The notes under the pieces are model-generated. The model saw only the letters and a program-made list of their open reading frames with translations, did not search any database and had not been told where the DNA came from. The translations under genes and the position numbers were made by a program. Positions 41,586-44,821 of a DNA stretch of 44,821 nt are shown piece by piece (position 1 is the stretch's first letter; each line of letters starts with the position of its first letter). Source of the stretch: Bog-756 sp035949055 (lineage in GTDB: Bacteria; Actinomycetota; Acidimicrobiia; Acidimicrobiales; RAAP-2); NCBI GenBank assembly GCA_035949055.1, contig DASZIO010000054.1, positions 1 through 44,821 on the forward strand. The letters run 5' to 3'.

Positions 41586-41722
41586 CCGCCGGACCCGGCG
41601 TGGGCTCCGCTCGTACCAGGTCCTCTGAGACATCGAACCGGGAACCGTCGCACCGGTTCGCGCCGCGCCACACGTCGAACGGTCCTATTGCACCCGGCGT
41701 CAGCCGGTATCCTTCCGCTGGC

Positions 41723-41804
41723 GGGTCGGTGCCCGAGCGGCCAAAGGGAGCAGACTGTAAATCTGCCGGTTCTGCCTACGAAGGTTCGAATCCTTCCCGG
41801 CCCA
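41723..41804 (+). tRNA. tRNA-Tyr(GTA)
   Basis: The acceptor GGGTCGG pairs with CCGGCCC (one G-U). Anticodon stem GCAGA/TCTGC flanks loop CTGTAAA, giving anticodon GTA. A long variable arm and T-arm GAAGG-TTCGAAT-CCTTC are present. Discriminator A is followed by CTT, so CCA is not encoded. Confidence 0.96.
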
Positions 41805-42097
41805 CTTGCATTTGCCGTGTTCGAACCACGGGTCGACAGGTCGCGGACGAGCCACGGTGCAGTCGATCCGATACCGACGATGGGATGGGCGCGCCGATTC
41901 CGAAGAGTCGGCGGGCGCGCGGCGGCGCGATCCGGTCAGCTGCGGAGCACCGGCACAGCAGACCATCGCCGCCGCCCGCCACCTCCGGCGCCGGGCCGTC
42001 GAAGAAGGGAAACGTCGGCTCCTGGCGTGACGTCGATGGTGTGGCGAGCGCCGTCGGCCGCCTGACACCGGCGGACGGCGTGACCCGACGAGCGCAC
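41805..42097. other. Intergenic region after tRNA-Tyr with no supported gene
   Basis: Several overlapping open frames cross this stretch on both strands, but none shows a start site or recognisable product. Confidence 0.6.
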
Positions 42098-42125
42098 TTG
42101 ATCGCGGCCCGGGGCTAGTTACAAT
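42098..42125 (+). promoter_or_regulatory. Sigma70-like promoter upstream of the MptB-like gene
   Basis: A -35 TTGATC (42098-42103) and a -10 TACAAT (42120-42125) are 16 bp apart. This is the only promoter in the window where I see both elements clearly. The predicted start of transcription is near 42132. Confidence 0.55.
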
Positions 42126-42297
42126 GACGTTACGGGTTGATTGCGGTCATGGTGCCCGGGTGCCCGGCGCCTGTCGGAGACGCACATCGACCGAGCAGAG
42201 GCGGTTCCCGAGACGGGCCTCCTCGACGTGGAGTGGCCGGCCGTTGGAGGGGCCGGTCAGCCCAGCTGTTCGACCGAGGAGAAGCTCCCCAAACCCC

Positions 42298-43995
42298 ATG
42301 TCGCCAGAGACAACGGCCGGGCAGATGCCCGAGGCGGAGGGCCGGGCGGCGGTGCCGGACGCAAGCTCTGCTGCGCTCCGCACACTGGCCGTGGAGACCG
42401 GCGGCGTCGGGCTCGACCTCGTGGGCCGGGTGGTCGGTCGAGTCCGCGACCGCGTGGAACGGTCGGTGAACGACCAGCCCCCCCGACGCGACCAGTATCA
42501 GCCGCGGGGGATGGTGCTCCGGCCGGCTCTGCTCGGCTTCGCCGCCATGATGGCCATCGCCATTGGCGCCTCGCTGCCCAGCTCCCCGTTCAAACTCGAG
42601 ATGCCCGGTGTCTGGTTTTTCGGCGTGCCCAGTGCCGGCGGGGCCAGCACCTGGGGGGTCTATTTCGTGCTGGCCGCCGTCTACGGGGGTCTGCTCCTTC
42701 TGATGCGGGTCTGGTGGGGGATGACCCGCCTCTACGCCCGCCGCCCCGGGGTGCCCATCAACCAGATGATGTGGGTGTTCGCCCTCTGGTCCCTCCCCAT
42801 GTTGGTGATCGCTCCCCTCTTCAGCCGGGACGTCTACTCCTACGCGGCCCAAGGCGAGATGGTCAGCCACCACATGAACCCCTACCAATACGGGCCCTTC
42901 CAGCTGGGGAACAACTCGTTCACCGCCCCCGTGGACAGCCTGTGGGGCAACGCACCGGCTCCGTATGGCCCGTTGTTCCTCCAGCTCGACGGGCTGTTCG
43001 CCCGGATCACGTTCCACAACGACCTGGCCACCATCGTGCTGCTCCGCCTGCTGGCCTTCGGCGGCGTGCTGCTGATGGCGGCGTGCGTACCCCGACTCGC
43101 CCGCCTGTATCACCGCGACGGCGCCGAGCTCTTCACGCTGATGATCCTCAACCCGGTGACGCTGCTCCACCTCATCGGCGGTGCCCACAACGACGCCCTC
43201 ATGCTCGGCCTGCTCCTCGCCGGCCTGGTCGCGGCCAAGGAGAAGCGCCCGATCGTCGGCATCGTGCTCTGTGCCCTGGCCACCGCCATCAAGGCCCCCG
43301 CGGCCATCGGGATCCTCTATGTGGGCTGGACCTGGCTCGGGCCCCAGGTGGCGGCCCGGGACCGGATCCGACCCGTGCTCACCGCGGCCCTCATCGGGGC
43401 GGGCGTACTCGAATTCTTCGCCTTCGTGAGCGGTCTTGGGTGGGGCTGGATAACGATTCTGGATACCCCCGGCGCCGTGCGGTCGTGGACCGCCCCGACC
43501 ACGTTCGTCGCGCTGGTCACGAGCGGGGTCGCCCATTTCTTCCACATCGGGGTCGGACTCGGCGGGCTGCTCACCCTCACCCGCTTCATCGGCTTCGCCG
43601 CCGCCGCCGTGGCCGGGATCTGGCTGTTGATCAACAGCGACCGGATCGGGACGCTCAAGGCGGTCGGGCTCACCCTCCTGCTCTTCGTGGCTCTCGGCCC
43701 CGTGGTGCAGCCCTGGTACCTGTCTTGGGGGTTGATCCTGTTGGCGCCGGTGGCCCTCGGGCGGCTCCGCTCGCTGATCATCGGGCTGTCCATGATCACC
43801 GCCTTCATCGAGCTGCCCGGCGGCGCCCAACTGGTCAACAGCCTGATCCACGGGGATCCGCTGCTCATCGTGCTCACCCTGCTGTGGATGCTGGTCGTAC
43901 TGACCGTGCCCCTGGCCTCGTGGGAGCCGCGCGACCGGGCCAGGGTGCCGGGCCCGGTCCCGATCGACCCCGCACCGGCCATCACCGCGGCCTGA
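42298..43995 (+). CDS. mptB: MptB-like polyprenol-phosphomannose-dependent alpha-mannosyltransferase
   Basis: The 565-residue GT-C-type enzyme has about 12-13 membrane helices. The first loop holds SRDVYSYAAQGEM, with the catalytic-type Asp, and NPYQYGPFQLGN; later GGAHNDALMLGLLLAG and VVQPWYLSWGLILLAPV are typical of MptA/MptB proteins that extend mannan cores in mycobacteria and relatives. The glycan here is unknown. The frame is open from 42124, but that ATG lies inside the -10 hexamer, so a start further down is needed. ATG 42298 is preferred (GAGGAGAAG 13 nt upstream, rather far), with 42325 as an alternative. The stop sits in the first of three 35-bp repeats. Confidence 0.85.
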   Translation: MSPETTAGQMPEAEGRAAVPDASSAALRTLAVETGGVGLDLVGRVVGRVRDRVERSVNDQPPRRDQYQPRGMVLRPALLGFAAMMAIAIGASLPSSPFKLEMPGVWFFGVPSAGGASTWGVYFVLAAVYGGLLLLMRVWWGMTRLYARRPGVPINQMMWVFALWSLPMLVIAPLFSRDVYSYAAQGEMVSHHMNPYQYGPFQLGNNSFTAPVDSLWGNAPAPYGPLFLQLDGLFARITFHNDLATIVLLRLLAFGGVLLMAACVPRLARLYHRDGAELFTLMILNPVTLLHLIGGAHNDALMLGLLLAGLVAAKEKRPIVGIVLCALATAIKAPAAIGILYVGWTWLGPQVAARDRIRPVLTAALIGAGVLEFFAFVSGLGWGWITILDTPGAVRSWTAPTTFVALVTSGVAHFFHIGVGLGGLLTLTRFIGFAAAAVAGIWLLINSDRIGTLKAVGLTLLLFVALGPVVQPWYLSWGLILLAPVALGRLRSLIIGLSMITAFIELPGGAQLVNSLIHGDPLLIVLTLLWMLVVLTVPLASWEPRDRARVPGPVPIDPAPAITAA

Positions 43996-44079
43996 TCCGC
44001 CGGGCCGCGGCGGCCATCACCGCGGCCTGATCCGCCGGGCCGCGGCGGCCGTCCCCGAGGCCCGATCCGACGGGGCGGC
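43977..44079 (+). repeat. Three 35-bp tandem repeats over the mptB stop codon
   Basis: Units begin at 43977, 44012 and 44047. The first two are identical, the third diverged. The first encodes the last codons and stop of mptB. Each unit carries CCGCCG-GGCCG-CGGCGG, able to form a 6-bp hairpin, so the array could also act as a terminator. Confidence 0.8.
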
Positions 44080-44127
44080 GTCAGTTCCGCACCGACTCGG
44101 TCAATGCATCAATACGACGCAGTCAAT

Positions 44128-44616
44128 TCAGAGGAGCAACTGCAGCACCGATACGTCGAGCCACCGGTTGAACTTGCGGCCGACCTCCCGCTCCACCCCG
44201 ACCATCTCGAATCCGCACGCCAGGTGGAGCCCAATGGATGCCTGGTTGGCGCCGCCGATGCGGGCGATCATCGAGTGGAAGCCATGCTGTTCGGCCAGGT
44301 CGATGAGCTCCTTGAGCAGGGCGCGGCCGATGCCGGATCCCCGACGGTCGGCGTCGACGTAGACCGAGTCCTCGACCGTGGTGGCGTAGCCGGGTCGGTC
44401 CTTGTAGGCCGAGAGCGATCCGAAGCCGACGACCGTGTCCTGGTCGTCCACCGCCACCACCGCCGGGTACGGCCCGCTGTGCTCGTCGAGCCAGGAGGCC
44501 TGCTCCGCCACGCTTCGGGGCACCATGTCGAAGGTGGCCGTCCCCCCGTTCACCTCGGCGTTGTAGATGGCACGGATGGCCTCGGCATCCCAGGGCGCGG
44601 CCGGTCGAAGGTACAT
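44128..44616 (-). CDS. GNAT acetyltransferase, phosphinothricin-acetyltransferase-like
   Basis: The 162 residues follow the Pat/YncA branch: RPAAPWDAEAIRAIYNAEV at the N-terminus, TATFDMVPRS, motif A VYVDADRRGSGIGRALLKEL, the GGANQASIGLHLACGFEMVG segment and a closing VGRKFNRWLDVSVLQL. Relatives acetylate phosphinothricin, methionine sulfone or other amino-acid analogues. The natural substrate is unclear. ATG 44616 follows TACCAT by 6 nt. Confidence 0.9.
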   Translation of the reverse strand: MYLRPAAPWDAEAIRAIYNAEVNGGTATFDMVPRSVAEQASWLDEHSGPYPAVVAVDDQDTVVGFGSLSAYKDRPGYATTVEDSVYVDADRRGSGIGRALLKELIDLAEQHGFHSMIARIGGANQASIGLHLACGFEMVGVEREVGRKFNRWLDVSVLQLLL

Positions 44617-44622
44617 CCGCTG

Positions 44623-44628
44623 ATGGTA
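44623..44628 (-). promoter_or_regulatory. -10 hexamer TACCAT of the Pat-like gene
   Basis: It ends 6 nt before ATG 44616, the leaderless geometry. Confidence 0.45.
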
Positions 44629-44702
44629 CCGAGGGCCGCCAGACGTTCCCGGGGGTCCGACCTGGCTATGATTGCTGTTCCGCTGCTCCGTCGAGCCGCA
44701 CT

Positions 44703-44775
44703 GCCCCCTTAGCTCAGTCGGCAGAGCACAGCCATGGTAAGGCTGGTGTCGTCGGTTCGATTCCGACAGGGGGCT
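44703..44775 (+). tRNA. tRNA-Thr(GGT)
   Basis: The acceptor GCCCCCT pairs with AGGGGGC. Anticodon stem CAGCC/GGCTG flanks loop ATGGTAA, giving anticodon GGT. T-arm GTCGG-TTCGATT-CCGAC and discriminator T are present. CCA is not encoded. Confidence 0.96.
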
Positions 44776-44782
44776 CGCCCCT

Positions 44783-44821
44783 GGCGGCGTAGCTCAGTTG
44801 GTCAGAGCACACGGCTCATAA
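44783..44821 (+). tRNA. tRNA-Met(CAT), cut by the window end
   Basis: The 5' half is present: acceptor strand GGCGGCG, D-arm AGCTCAGTTGGTCAGAGC, and anticodon stem CACGG with loop CTCATAA, anticodon CAT. The 3' half lies beyond the window. Confidence 0.85.

Noticed and set aside
42130..43851. Long open frame of 573 codons antisense to mptB
   Set aside because: It is a GC-rich shadow with His/Gly/Glu-rich, non-protein-like composition; the plus-strand frame encodes a recognisable membrane enzyme.
44104..44712. Plus-strand ORF of 202 codons over the terminal acetyltransferase
   Set aside because: It is a shadow of the minus-strand GNAT gene and runs into tRNA-Thr.

Overview
The window is GC-rich bacterial chromosome, densely coding, with actinobacterial features: tRNAs with and without an encoded CCA, an acyl-CoA carboxylase with a small epsilon-like partner, an MptB-type mannosyltransferase and many apparently leaderless genes. 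Two secreted proteins carry a GYWLVASDGGIFSFGDA-type repeat that I associate with the class Acidimicrobiia. That placement is an inference. No integrase, transposase, phage gene or CRISPR array is visible.

Region 1 (1-8149) holds cell-surface and information genes. It starts with the 3' part of an Ig-repeat surface protein, then a secreted glycine-rich protein ending in six propeller-like repeats. Next come a GNAT acetyltransferase, tadA and tRNA-Ser(GGA) on the minus strand, the SRP RNA gene on the plus strand, a YCII-like and a VOC protein, and a second secreted repeat protein. Region 2 (8408-11728) is dnaX-recR followed by a SixA-like phosphatase. tadA/tRNA-Ser/SRP RNA/dnaX/recR is a conserved bacterial neighbourhood, here split by an insertion of about 3 kb and lacking ybaB.

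Region 3 (11760-22579) is carbon metabolism. It has a berberine-bridge-type flavoenzyme, an acetyl-CoA C-acetyltransferase, crotonyl-CoA carboxylase/reductase, an acyl-CoA epimerase, a LEM-3-like GIY-YIG protein, an acyl-CoA carboxylase beta subunit with an epsilon-like protein, and, convergently, 3-hydroxybutyryl-CoA dehydrogenase and ethylmalonyl-CoA mutase. Together these give most of the first half of the ethylmalonyl-CoA pathway, from acetyl-CoA through acetoacetyl-, 3-hydroxybutyryl- and crotonyl-CoA to ethylmalonyl- and methylsuccinyl-CoA. Crotonase and the later mesaconyl-CoA steps are not in the window.

Region 4 (22705-32857) has an HSL-type hydrolase with a repetitive N-terminus, an S51 peptidase-like protein, two adjacent cyclophilins, lysC-asd (aspartate pathway), a PhoU-like protein, a type II NADH dehydrogenase and an RmuC-like protein. 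Region 5 (33163-44821) has a UDP-sulfoquinovose synthase, an unknown membrane-anchored protein, citrate synthase, a TesB thioesterase divergent from a GH1 glycosidase, a GtrA-like protein, a COG4280-type membrane protein with a small membrane partner, a YajQ protein, tRNA-Tyr(GTA), an MptB-like mannosyltransferase, a GNAT acetyltransferase, tRNA-Thr(GGT) and a cut-off tRNA-Met(CAT).

The most systematic signal is regulatory. Fifteen start codons have a TANNNT hexamer ending 6-9 nt upstream with no room for a leader, the geometry of leaderless mRNAs. Other genes have clear GGAGG-type ribosome binding sites, so two start architectures coexist. Several convergent gene pairs are separated by strong GC hairpins without T-tracts.
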